DNA of 64,000 bases from Plicaturopsis crispa FD-325 SS-3 (lineage: Eukaryota; Basidiomycota; Agaricomycetes; Amylocorticiales; Amylocorticiaceae), in assembly GCA_000827205.1 (NCBI GenBank), contig KN832557.1:1270445-1334444 (forward strand), read 5' to 3'. Positions 33,549 to 45,023 of the stretch are shown here, one piece after another. The translations under genes were made by a program, and so were the position numbers. The notes beneath the pieces are model-generated. The model was not told the DNA's origin. It was given only the letters and a program-made list of their open reading frames with translations, and made no database searches. The stretch's first letter is position 1, and every line of letters starts with the position of its first letter.

Positions 33549-34478
33549 TTTCTTGAAATAGGTCTTTATGTATGCGCCTTGATGGAATAGGTCGTGTGTA
33601 ATCTGCTACGCCAATTTATCTCCCTCGAGTCCCATTGGATGCTTATCATGGTCAGTTATCAGTGCCCAGGTGTTGCAGTTGGCCAAAGTCACTAGTCACT
33701 ACGGAACGACCGACGGTGCCTGCCTCGGATGCGGCCACCACTCGAAGGTACGACGTTCCATTTGCCACCGTGGCGTCGCCACAGGAACCGCAGTTTCTCT
33801 GCCCAAAATCAAATTCAAACCTAAGCAGTCCCAGCCTGGCAAGTGCCGGATACTTCTTGGCGCTGCGTGTATATTTCTGGCTGACAAGGGTCATCGACGA
33901 CTACCCCAGGCCAAACCGCACCCGGAACCATACGATTCCTGTTACACAAATTCGGAGAGTTGTGACATCGGTGAGCCTTCTCTTCATCGGCGCCTCGGTC
34001 AACTACCACTAATCCCTCACTTTGCCTGTGGCCGCACTCTAATCGCTCATCAGCACAGTGCCAGACGTGCCTTCACTGGCACGATGAATATTCCAGGTGT
34101 CGCGCGTATATGTCCCATAAGCAAAGCAGCTGCATGTAGTGGCACAACCAGACACTGTCAACATTAGCTGGACAGAGTGTCCAGAAAGGCAATGAGGTGA
34201 CTGTCAATCTCTTATTGACAGCAGATTGCCCGTATTGACTGGAGCGCGCATCCAGATTGAAACATGTACCTTCTGTCAAAGTACGCATACTCCCGATAAC
34301 TCGATAAGTACGTCGCTTTTGTCCTGTGTAGTTCAACTCTTTTAGATTCAAGTTACACAGCTGAATGATCACGCCGGATTGCTTTGTCTGTCCCTCGAGT
34401 ACAGTGAGGGACATAAAGTGGCGAATACCGACAGCGCACATAGTTCAGTCACCACTTCGCACCCCAGCCTTTGCTTGA
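33549..34478. other. intergenic upstream of the receptor gene
   Basis: A 125-codon frame at 33635-34012 contains a mildly hydrophobic end (VVTSVSLLFIGASVNY), but overlapping frames on both strands are also open and no family is recognised, so it is not called as a gene. The rest is probably the promoter and 5' UTR of the GPCR. Confidence 0.4.
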
Positions 34479-36103
34479 ATGGCACCGGCAAACCTATCCC
34501 AGTTCGACGGCTCCGTATGCACCCTCTCCGAATGGCAACGCTCAAATGCCCCGGACGCATTGATACATTGTTTTACACGAGGGGAGACTGTCGGCTTGAC
34601 GGTGAGTGCGCTATCTCTTCCGTGCAGTGTAGCAACCATACTCATAACCTTTAACCTACGCAGATCAGCGTATTATCTGGCTCAGTGTCACTACTCGCAG
34701 TGACAGGAATTCTCCTCAGCATTATGGTGAGTCGGCGCCTACGCCCGTAAAATACATCGCCGCCTCTTACTTACAACCTCGTGTCATTAGTGGAACCTTT
34801 ATACCGCCTCTCCCGGGAAGCGGCGGCTGATACAGGAGCCTATGGACTTGTACATGGTCAGTCAACAGTCCGCTTTCAGACATGTACAAAATATTAATCA
34901 TGAAGCCATACTAGCTCTCTCTCTTTGCTGCGAACTTTCTACAAGCCCTCGGTCAAATGTTGGGTGCGAAGTGGGTAAACGACGGGAAATCGGAGGTCGG
35001 GGCGTTCTGTACCTCACAAGGTTAGAAATCGACTTGCCGACACCGTTGGTTGGGTGGGTGACATACCAGTGCCCATCTTGATTGGGATAGGTGTCGTACA
35101 GCAACTCGGGGAACCAGTCGTGGCATTGGCTACTCTCGTGCGTCGCCTTTTTGCGCTGACATCTGGAGCGCGATCTTTCTCACACTGGTCGCGCTGTTGA
35201 GGTTATCGCAATCCATTCCTTCGTGGCAGTTTGGTGGAGCAAGGGCGTCCACTCCCTCCGTGTCGCACAGTCTATTGTCGCGATCTACTGGTTGTTCGCT
35301 GTCCTTTTTGTCTCCGTCGGTATGGTCGTCCACCGCGGAGAAAACTATGTTTCCCCTAGTCCGTACGTTCAAAAGCATCACTTCTCCTACATTGAGGCTC
35401 TAACTTCGGCCGCGTCAGATACTGGTGCTGGTTGGGTCCTGCCTATCTCAAAGAGAAAATTCCGGGCGAATATCTTTGGTTCTGGCTTTGTCTCGCTGTT
35501 TCCTTTACGGTTTACATTCCTCTTTATTTATGGAGCCGGTGAGCTTGGATTAGAGTTCACGTCGAATTTTGTGTGCGGTAGCACTCCATCTGACAGTCGC
35601 ATTTTACAGAGGAAACATCACGATAGTGGATGAAAGCAAGTGGCTCAGCTGCCGCTTTCATGCTGCCACCAATGCCAGCTACATCGATGACGATGTCCTC
35701 CGTCGTAAACGCCGATCATACGCGATGCTTGCGTATGTGCTCGAGGCTCCGACTTACTCATAACGCGGCTGATTCCTCTGTTCGTTTCGTTAGGTATCCC
35801 TTCGCATATTGTGTGGCGGTGTTGCCGCTCAGCATAGTTCGCTGGATTGACTTTGTGCAAGAAGCGAAAGGACGACCCAACGGCATCTCGTATCAAGCGA
35901 CCTTCGGCGCGGCGTCCGTCTACGAGCTTTCCGGACTCTTCGACGTGTTGCTATTTCTTTACGCGCGGCCGGGGTTGCTGCTTCATAGTGAACGGCACCC
36001 TGCAGCCGCGTCGGGGAACCGGGGATACGCGCCCTCGCTCGCGACCGTAGACACGGAAAAGGATAACGGCGCTGGAGAGGTGTGCATTCACGAAGTAAAT
36101 TAG
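34479..36103 (+). CDS. fungal seven-transmembrane receptor, Git3/cAMP-receptor-like GPCR
   Basis: About eight exons join in frame. The extracellular N-terminus starts MAPANLSQFDGSVCTLSEW with an N-glycosylation sequon at residue 4. Seven hydrophobic segments follow: ISVLSGSVSLLAVTGILLSI, LSLFAANFLQALGQMLGAKW, GEPVVALATLVIAIHSFVAV, SIVAIYWLFAVLFVSVGMVV, YLWFWLCLAVSFTVYIPLYL, YPFAYCVAVLPLSIVRWIDF and YELSGLFDVLLFLYARPGLL. The Cys in FCTSQ before TM3 and YWCWLGPAY before TM5 is the expected disulfide pair. The pattern CTxQGxxQQLGE...ALAT and YWCW is characteristic of basidiomycete cAMP-receptor/Git3-like GPCRs, which sense nutrients through a Galpha protein. The C-tail is about 40 residues. The ligand is unknown. 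Confidence 0.85.
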
Positions 36104-36840
36104 TTGGAACCCAAAAGCACATACAGTACAGAGTCCAGCCCACTTCCAAAGTGCTTGATTCTAATTTAATGTGAATTTAGATGCAGTAGAGTAGGTCAGT
36201 GACCATTGCGTATCGAGCGCCATTAGACGAGAATGTGTACGCCATGATTCTCCACACATCGACCATCGTTTACAAGAAGTTGGGCAGTGCATTCGATGAC
36301 CACTCACTTGCCGCAGAACTTTCTATGCAGTGGCCAATTCTGCCATAAGAAAGAGTCAGAAACGACTTTGAATAAATAAAAAAGCTGTAACGCACGCGTT
36401 TTTGACATTCGGGGCTGCAGTACTAGTACTACTTAGTACTTGGTAGGCGGCAAAGCCTCTTTGCATTGGGAGCACGTCAATTGCAAAACTCCAAGATTCG
36501 TGCAGCTGGAGCCTCCATATAGTTTACATAGCTGGCGGTCAGCGGTAGCGGCAGACATTGAGGACTCTGTGTAACGTTGCACAAGTAGAGAGTAATTACA
36601 CGATCGAGTTGGACGCGTCCGAAAAAGCGCGCGGAACGTGCCACGTGTACATGCCGATATTCGACATGCCCCGTGGGGATCTCGCGTGGCCGGCTCGGGG
36701 AACACTCGCCCGGTACTGGACTGTATAATTATGCCTCTTGACTTGAAGATGAAAGTTGGGGAACCTGGAATCGTCTCTTGCTCTGAACCCTCATCTCTGC
36801 GGTTTTGTGGGCATATCAGCGTCTTCGCCAAGGTCTAACA
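36104..36840. other. intergenic and VWA8 promoter
   Basis: No gene is supported. The 132-codon minus frame at 36433-36831 is compositionally random and overlaps the presumed VWA8 promoter. Confidence 0.4.
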
Positions 36841-39800
36841 ATGGCCCCCCAGCGCCGTCTCAAGCAGGTTCTGGCTGGTCTAACGCCAGCACTACCACCT
36901 GTCGGAACCTTGAAGCTCGGGGACATCACCTATGAAGTCCCCGCTTCCACTTCACCGTCCAGGTTATCTCATTCGCGCGAGCTTTTGGATATACAGGACC
37001 CTGTGAATTTGGACAATTTGCACTTCATGTTACAGAAGACCCTGCTTGGACAGGACATTTTCTTGTTATCGCAGCCTGGTCCGTACGCTCGGCGGCTGGC
37101 CATGACATTCGCGACGTGAGCCAACTGGTTTTGACGCGTTTGACGGGTCGCTGAGTCTCTCCAGGATGGTGAATGCCGAGTACGAATATATCGCGCTCCA
37201 CAGAGACGTGGGCGAAACCGAACTCAAACAGGGCAGGGAAATTAGAGAGGGTGGAAACCTCGTTTACGTTGACAGTCCTGCTGTACGTGCGGTCAAACAT
37301 GGACGATTACTCATTCTGGAAGGTATAGAGAAAGCCGAGCGGGGCATTATGCCTGTAAGCATGCAGGTCGTTGTCGCACGTGCAGGCGCACTCTCTAAAC
37401 ACGGGTGCATAGGTCCTTAACAACTTGCTGGAAAATAGAGAAATGTATAACTTCTTGACTTGTGAAAAAGCAGCACCTGCTTACTATACGTGCACAGGAA
37501 TCTAGAAGATGGAACACATATCATTCACCCTCACCGACACGCGCAATTAGACTCGTCTGCCTCGGACGACATCGCCAGAGGCACAATATTTATCCCAGCT
37601 CACAAGGATTTCCGCGTTATTGCCATAGGTTTGTCGACTTCCTTCCCGCTCCCCGACTTTCCGGAATATTGACGCTTGCGCATATCCAGCCGCCCCAGTA
37701 CCGCCCTATCCCGGGCACACTCTCGACCCCCCCTTCCGAAGCCGGTTTCAAGCCCGATTCATAGACCCCGTGGGTTCGATGTTGGCCCTCTCCTCTGCAT
37801 TGAACGAACCCCTTCTAACGAAACTGCGGAACATCGTTCTCTCGACACAATACGCGAGCGAATCGCGCAATGCGCTCGAGGTCGTGTCGAGGTCTGAGCT
37901 TCCACCGTTTCCGCAAACAGCCCTCTCGAAGCTGCAACTCTTGACCCTATTCCCGCCCCCGCACGAAGTCTCTCCGGGCCAACTCGCGCGTCTTCTGCTA
38001 ATCATCCACCCAGGCCTCATCCACGCGTCCTTCCAGGCTTGGGCCGTGCTCGGTAGGCAGACGCAGGAAGCAGGTCTCGGAGAACTCGGTAGCCCGTCGG
38101 CTCTAAACTCAGAGGAAGATATCGGGATATTCGGTTACACCGTGACACGCATAGAGCGTGTCGACGCGAAGACCGCGCGCATCACATTCGAAAGAGGCGC
38201 GCCCGACGCGTCTTCTATAACATTAGTAGTACCCGCGGGGCCCAAGCCGCTCAGGCCGTTCCCTTTCTCCGGCACACTGGAATTCCACCCCACGCGGCGG
38301 TTTATGGGGCTGCTCACCTCAATGTTCCAAGTGCACGCGCTTGGGCGCGATATCTCACTCCTCCCGCCCCCGCTGCCCTCGACCGCATCGTCTTCGACCT
38401 CCACTCTCGTTCGCGTTTTCGGTCAGCTGCTTGGATACGAGACTGAGGCAGTGCATATGTACAAAGAGCTCGGCGGTAGGGAGCTTGTCATGCGCCGGCG
38501 GATAGAGAATGGAGGTGCGACTACTTGGGAGCCTAGGTAGGTTGCTTGCATCATAAAGTATGGCGCAGTGATTAATCGCAGTCCAGCCCTATTGTAGCGG
38601 GTGCATGGGAGGGACGGCTCCTTCACCTGGACGGTCTGGATGTGATTGGGCCGACGGCTGGATCGTTGAGTCGGCTTATCCAGGACCGCGAGATTGAATT
38701 GTGGGAGGGCAAGCGAATCGTCGGCGATGCTTCAGTTGACGAGGTAAGCATGAACCCTCGAGCATTGCTTCCACTGGCAGGACGCTAAACCGATGTTTCG
38801 TACAGCTATCTTTGGGAGAGCTTTCTGTGGCTCACCCGAGCTTCCGCATAATCAGTACGGCGTCCAAATCGCTGCCACTGAAGGATTGGATATCAGACGA
38901 ATACGCGAACATGTTCTTTCCCATCCCCTCGCAACCAATGGATCCCAAGGAAGAAGCCACCATCCTCTTGGAAACTGGCTGCGCTCCCGCTGCAGTGGCT
39001 ACACTTCTCTCTTTCGCGGAAAAGTACAGGCAAAGCATGACTGCGGACTCGGTTCAGAAAAACAGGAAGTTGGGGACGCGTTCGCTCGTGAGGATAGCAC
39101 GCCGGCTCGCAAAATACCCGTCGGACAACGATTTACATGCGATTGTTAGCCGCTCACTGCTTGCGGAGTTCTTACCCGCGGTGGAGAGGTTAAATCTAGA
39201 GGACTTGCTAGCGGAAGCCAATATCAGAAAGAAGACGCCATTCGTAGGTCTATGACATCGACTCCGTGCATATTTGCTCACTTTGACTGGCTTTCAGTTC
39301 AATCCAGCGCCCATGGCGGAGGGAGACACTATCGTGTTCCCCGGGTCCACTGGTGCACCCGGTAGCACAGACCCGACTCTGATATCGCGTTTCAATGCCT
39401 CTCAAGATCCTGAGGGTGCCGCAACACATGTGCCACATATGGACTCGTTTTACGATAATAGCCTGCAGACAGGCTTAATGCGTGACCTTGCCATAGACAT
39501 GGAGGTCCTGGGTGAGCACCTGGTATTGCTCGGTAACCAGGTACGTTGCACGTACGCGAAGGTGCCCCGCTGGTGCTGACCGCGCTTTGGATGACATAGG
39601 GTGTCGGAAAGAACAAGATTGTCGATCGGTAAGTCCTCTTAGCTGTGTCGACTAGCTTCGTCTCTAATAAAACTCTCCTCAGGCTTTGTCAGGTACTTAT
39701 CAAAATCGCGAAGTAGTTTTCTAACTGATTCCCTCCACTTCTAGCTGCTTGGGCGTCCAAGAGAATACGCGCAATTGCATAGAGATACGACCGTCAACCA

Positions 39801-42457
39801 GCTAATGTTTACAACTGCACTCGAGGCAGGTGTCATCAAGTACACAGACTCTCCGCTCCTACGCGCCATCACTCATGGCCGAGTCATCATCATCGACGAG
39901 GCCGACAAGGCACCAGAGCATGTCGTTGCTATTTTCAGGTCCCTCGCCGGGCATAGTGAGATGACTCTTGCAGACGGACGGCGGGTGAGGCCCAGAGCCG
40001 AGCGCGAAGGGGACATTGCTGTGCACCCTAATTTCAGATTGATCCTTCTGGCCAACCGACCCGGATATCGTGAGTGGAAGTGCAATGAGTGAAACCCTAT
40101 TTCTGACGGTTTTCCGCGCAGCATTTTTGGGGAACCATTTCCTCCAGGTCTTGGGGGATAACTTCTCCTGGTGAGCTATGATACCTTGATCTACCGCAAC
40201 ATGGAGTTCTGATACGTTTCTGCATAGCCATTCCGTGTCCAACCCAGACAATGAATCCGAAATCAAGCTCTTATCGCAACTCGCGCCAGAATTAGACGAG
40301 GACATGTTGCGTCGCCTTGTAGGTGTCTTCCAGGACCTACGCGTCGGCTACGAAAATGGGACACTTTCATACCCATACTCCCTGCGAGGTTTGTCACGGT
40401 CCAAGCTTTGAAATAGCGCGCACTGAAAGTTCTGCAGAACTTATCAATCTTGTTCGTCATATGCGGACATACAAGGATGGTCTCGGATCTGCGTTGCGCA
40501 ACGTCTTCGATTTCGACGTCTACAAGCCCGACACAGTTGACAAACTAGCGCAAATATTGGTACATCATGGGTAGGTGTTGGCTGAAGGCATTCACTTGTA
40601 TCAGAAACTAATTTGTCGGTCTGCATTCATTACTTAGACTGGACGTCCAGCACCTAGGGATAGAGGCTGCTCGTGAAGCTGCCAAGAAACGAATCTTAGA
40701 CCTTAAGTTCGAACCGAAAGGCGCCCAAGATCTCGATCAACCCAAGCACGGAAAAGATGATCCCAATAATGAGCCCCATTCAGGAGGAAATACTTGGGCC
40801 GGAGGAGTAAGTCAAATTATATGCATCTACCGGCGTCTTTTTACCCTTTGTTTCATCTAGACTGGTGGTCGAGACACCGCCGGACTTGGTGGCAAAGCGG
40901 GGTACAAGCGACTTTACAAGGGCCATGATATAAAACAGCTCTCTGATGAGCGCAAGAAAGACGTGCCCGACCATATCAAGGAACAAGCCCGCGAAATGGC
41001 ACGCCAGGAGTTGCAGCGCCGTCTCGAGGAGCTAGACATGTCCTCCTCTGACGCCGAGGGCTACGGAGCACTTTTGACCGCGGTACAAACGCACATAGCG
41101 TCTCTCCACGACCTCCTCGAAAGTGGGTTTCAGGTAGCAACTGAATCGTACCCGAAATGTCCTAACGACCTTTTCAGATCTTGCAGCAAGAGAGGAAGAG
41201 CGAGTGAGCATATTCCGGCCCAGTACGGAGACCACATTAATCAAGTTGCCTCCCTAGATTTGGGTCAAACGCCAGACTGACGGTGAACTCGACGACACGC
41301 GTCTCACGGAGGGCCTTACTGGTGAAGCGGCTGTTTACAAACGGCGTGGTATGGAAAAGCCAGAACAGGGGCGCCCGCAGGTGAAGTATGGGACAGTTCC
41401 ATGTTAAACATTGAAAGGCGTCGCTGAACACTCTTGATGACAGACCCAAGCGCATTAGATTTGTCTTTGACATTAGTGGCTCCATGTAGGTCTTCTTTTC
41501 CCCCCTCGGGTTACATCTAGTTGACCGTTGTGTAGGTATCGGTTCCAATACGATGGTCGGCTGCGAAGGAGTTTAGAAACTGGTACGCAAAACTCTGAAA
41601 CCATGGTCGACCGACAACCCATACCTATATCTTCTTAGCAACCATGCTCATGGAGACGTTTGACCGTATCTCCCGGAAGGAAAAATATGCTTGGGATGTG
41701 AGTGCAGCGTGCTTTCTCCTTGCTGTGCAAACTTACATGTGTGCCTGCTTTGCGTAGATCTATGGCCATGTAAGAATGATTCCTAACCAGATAGGAATCA
41801 CGCTCACGGAGATTACAGTCAGGAGATAGCCCCTTGATACCTTTGGTGGAGATAAACGAGCCTCCTACGGAAGTACGCGATCGATGGAAAGTCGTAGAAA
41901 AAATGTCTATGGTCACCCAGTATGGTCCTTCCCCTCTCATGTCTTCACTTAAATCAAATCTCCCTTGACAGGTATGCGTTCTCCGGGGATTACACGGGTA
42001 TGCGTGATGCATCGACATCATTGACAGATTTTCTAACTTGATCTGAAACAGTGGAAGCTATCGAGAAAGGCGTAGATGAGGTCGCGAAATACGATGCGGG
42101 TAAGCCTCAGTCCTGTCCTCGTCAGGCTAATTCGACGGTACTCAACGCGTTCCATTATAGATGACTGGTTTGTTATCGCAATCACGGACGCAAACTTTGG
42201 GCGGTATTTCATCACTCCGGAGGAGCTGAAGGCAGCGATAAACCGTAACCCAAAGGTGCACACAGCCCTTATCTGCATCGGCGAGGGAGCCGAGGCGTCC
42301 TGGTATGTTGTTTGTAGCAGACTACCATAGGCGCGCACACTGATCCAGACACAACAGGATTCCAAAGACACTTCCCGGGAGAGGCTTCCGAGTCGCGAAT
42401 ACCGCTGACATCCCCAATGTTCTCAGAAGTATCCTGTCGACTATGGTCGACCGGTAA
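36841..42457 (+). CDS. VWA8: VWA8-type AAA ATPase with C-terminal von Willebrand A domain
   Basis: A multi-exon gene whose spliced product follows animal VWA8, a mitochondrial-matrix AAA protein, almost module by module. Module 1 has DIFLLSQPGPYARRLAMTFA and IEKAERGIMPVLNNLLENRE. Module 2 has LVRVFGQLLGYETEAVHMYK and LIQDREIELWEGKRI. Module 3 has LLGNQGVGKNKIVDRLCQLL, ITHGRVIIIDEADKAPEHV and LILLANRPGYPFLGNHF. A linker with GGNTWAGGTGGRDTAGLGGK and ELDDTRLTEGLTGEAAVYKR precedes the VWA domain, whose MIDAS is FVFDISGSMYRFQYDG with ITDANFGRY. Compared with animal VWA8, several hundred residues between module 3 and the linker are missing, and module 2 lacks a P-loop lysine. Only module 3 looks able to bind and hydrolyse ATP. 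Start at 36841; the N-terminus is basic, consistent with mitochondrial import. Confidence 0.9.
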
Positions 42458-42584
42458 TTTATCTTCACGTACATGTATGATCGGGGAACGCCCATGTGTA
42501 ACTGATGTATCCCTGTGGACTCGGGGGGAACGGAGATTGGATAACAGTAGCCTGCGAACCACCCGTAGTGATAATACGCAAACA

Positions 42585-44313
42585 TCATGTCTGTTCTGCA
42601 AGCACAACCTTTTTTCGTTCTGCTTTTGGCTTGCTCTCCCCAGCCCTGGTGTGTTTTCTTCTGCGCTCCTCCTTGACTTTTCTTGCATCCAGCATGGTCC
42701 GCTTGAGTTGAGCTGCGTGATGTACTGGCTTTGGGATATGCCGAGTCCTGGACATTGTTTGGTAAGAGTAGGATAGAGCGGGGGTAAGTTACAACGCACC
42801 GTGACACGCGCCCAACCTCCGCATCCATTTTCCATCGCTCCCGCAGACCATCGCGGTACTCCATTGCCGCGCGCTCTCTCGCAGTGACGACACCAAGTTT
42901 ATCAGACGCCTTCGCCTTCCATATCCGCACGTTCCCGTCGTCCGAGCCCGTCAGCACGAACCGTGCATCACCGGAGAATACTGTCGAGGACACGCGCTGC
43001 ATGCGCTTCGTGTGGTAAACTTCGGGCTGGGTTCCGCGGTCTGTCTGCCAGATCCGCACAGTGCGGTCCCATCCACCGCTGACAAACTCGAGCCCCGTCG
43101 GACTCCAGTCGCAGCTCATCACCGCTGCGACGTGGGCTTTGTATATTTGTGTCGGCGTAGACAGATGCCGGATGTCGAAGGTGTAGAGATTGTGATCTTC
43201 GGAGGCCAATAGCATCGAGGTCGGGAATGTAGGTGACCACGAGAGAGCATTGCTGCGCATCTGGTCAATCAAGCGGTAAGAAGATGCTACAGTGTATGGC
43301 GTAAGATCAGATTCGGACCTGCATAACAACACGCCTTTCAGCCTTTCCTGTCCGTATATCATACAATGTGAATGTACGGTCAGAACCAATGCTGGCGAGG
43401 ATAGATGATTCGCTAAGGTTAAATTTGACGGCAGTGATAGTTTCGGTCGAGGTAGGAAAGGTGAGGTTTGATATTGGTGCGCTCCTGAATCCGATCATGA
43501 GCACACAGTAATCGGCACGTATCACTCTATCTTACTTTGTTTCGTCCCAAACTTGTACAAGGTTAGAGGCGGTTGCAAATAGGGGCTGATTTCGATGATG
43601 GTCTATTGAGCTGTGTATTCACTCAACGGAATGTCCTCGGATCTTGAAATAACGGGTGCTTACTTGAATGCAGATTTGCCAGGGAAAATATTGAGTGGTT
43701 TCCGCTCCTACGAAATGCTCAGCAGTAGAAAAGTAGTAGTAACTTAATACTCACAGAAGGACCCGCTTCAGTCTCGTCATCGCCGTTACTGGTGTCCCAT
43801 AGCTTGATATTGCGGTCGACACCACAACTTAGAAGCCGGTCACCGTCCGAGAAGCACAACCCAGACACTTTTCCCTTGTGTGCGGTCGGTATGTTCGCCA
43901 ACTTTGTTCTTCGTGCAATATCATGTACGATTATCCCTGCAACAAGTAAGCTGAAGCAATCATGAAAACACAAGCACCACGCACATACCTCCGTCCCAAC
44001 TGCCACTTGCCACTGCCGTCAGCGAGCCTGGTCTCCGCGTAAGGACTTCGACGGCGTCAATGTGGCCCTCAAGACTGTCTACAAAGGGCTTTGCAAATAT
44101 GCGGTCCATTTTGGCTGCGTTCAGCGCACGCGTTCGTTCGCGTGCGCGTGCAAAGGGATGCATCAGGGGGTCGAGGTTTCGCGACGTTGGCGCTGGATCA
44201 CCCTTTCGCACAGGAAGATGGGTTGATGGGGCATGCTGAAGAACCGATATTTTCTAATGTTGCCATTGTAAGCCTTGCTGCTACCGATAAAAAACTGAGA
44301 TGCTCACAACCAT
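42585..44313 (-). CDS. SOF1: SOF1 (DCAF13), WD40 protein of the small-subunit processome
   Basis: Minus-strand gene of about nine exons, convergent with VWA8 (128 bp between stops). SOF1 works with U3 snoRNP in early 18S rRNA maturation in the nucleolus. The first exon is only six bases (44313-44308, Met-Val), spliced to KISVLQHAPSTHLPVRKGDP; together they match the family start MKIK. Then come RNLDPLMHPFARARERTRAL, KMDRIFAKPFVDSLEGHID, WD repeats (GVDRNIKLWDTS, ILASIGSDRTFTLYDIRTG, FVSGGWDRTVRIWQTDRG, VLTGSDDGNVRIWKAKAS), YHTKRMQRV and a basic C-terminal region HIPKPVHHAAQLKRTMLDAR. It ends with ERKKVVLAEQT at 42585. The match with yeast Sof1 is colinear. Confidence 0.93.
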
Positions 44314-45023
44314 ATTGCATGAAGACTTTGAGTGAACCTTAGGATCGACTATCCTTTGTGTTCACCGAGAGTATGGGCCGTGCTATGAGCGTCCTTGGCA
44401 CCGTTCTGTGATGCGTCGGCAGACTTAAACGAGTCTTTGAGGAGACTTCTACAGATTTTCAGTTAGACAATTCGAGCCGCGAGAATGTGAAAGGCACAGA
44501 GCAGATTTTCGACGCTAGCTTACGTAATTAGGATAGTGCGCTGAGTTCGAAATGCAATTTCTTCAAGATCTCGACATTCACGCGTCGATAAAACGATTTT
44601 TCTCTCCTCTCCCATGATAGCAAGCATACGTTTTCATTCCCGGCCCTTGCGATCTGCCTTTTGCGCGTAAAAGCTATGCTCGTTAGCGCTCAAAAGTCAA
44701 GTAAGATGTGTCGGATGTACAATGACCGACCGTCGTGTCAATCTGTACGGATTGACTTAGCAACACTGATTACGACAGAGTTCTCCAGGAACTCGAATCC
44801 AGTGGCAACGGCTACTAGCAGCTTTCACGTTCAGCTCAATTCCCTTCTCTTTCGACTATCACTTTCATCCAAGGCGGCTGGCCAGTCTCTATCTATCTTG
44901 CAGCAAGCCTGCAGTCCACTCTTTCCCGACTTTCCTTCTCCCCTGCGGTGTGATTCTCTGGCAGGTCACCTTGCTTGACATGCCCCTGCGACTTCTGGCA
45001 TTCCCATCCAACAGCTTTCGTTA
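44314..45023. promoter_or_regulatory. divergent promoter between SOF1 and the polytopic membrane protein
   Basis: About 700 bp separates the SOF1 start from the membrane-protein start. No gene or strong repeat is seen in it. The start of the right-hand gene is uncertain, so its promoter may begin a little earlier. Confidence 0.35.

Noticed and set aside
33635-34012. 125-codon plus-strand frame before the receptor
   Set aside because: Several overlapping frames on both strands are open; the only hydrophobic stretch is short. It may be a non-coding leader.
36433-36831. 132-codon minus-strand frame
   Set aside because: Random composition, covers the VWA8 promoter, and shows no homology I can recognise.
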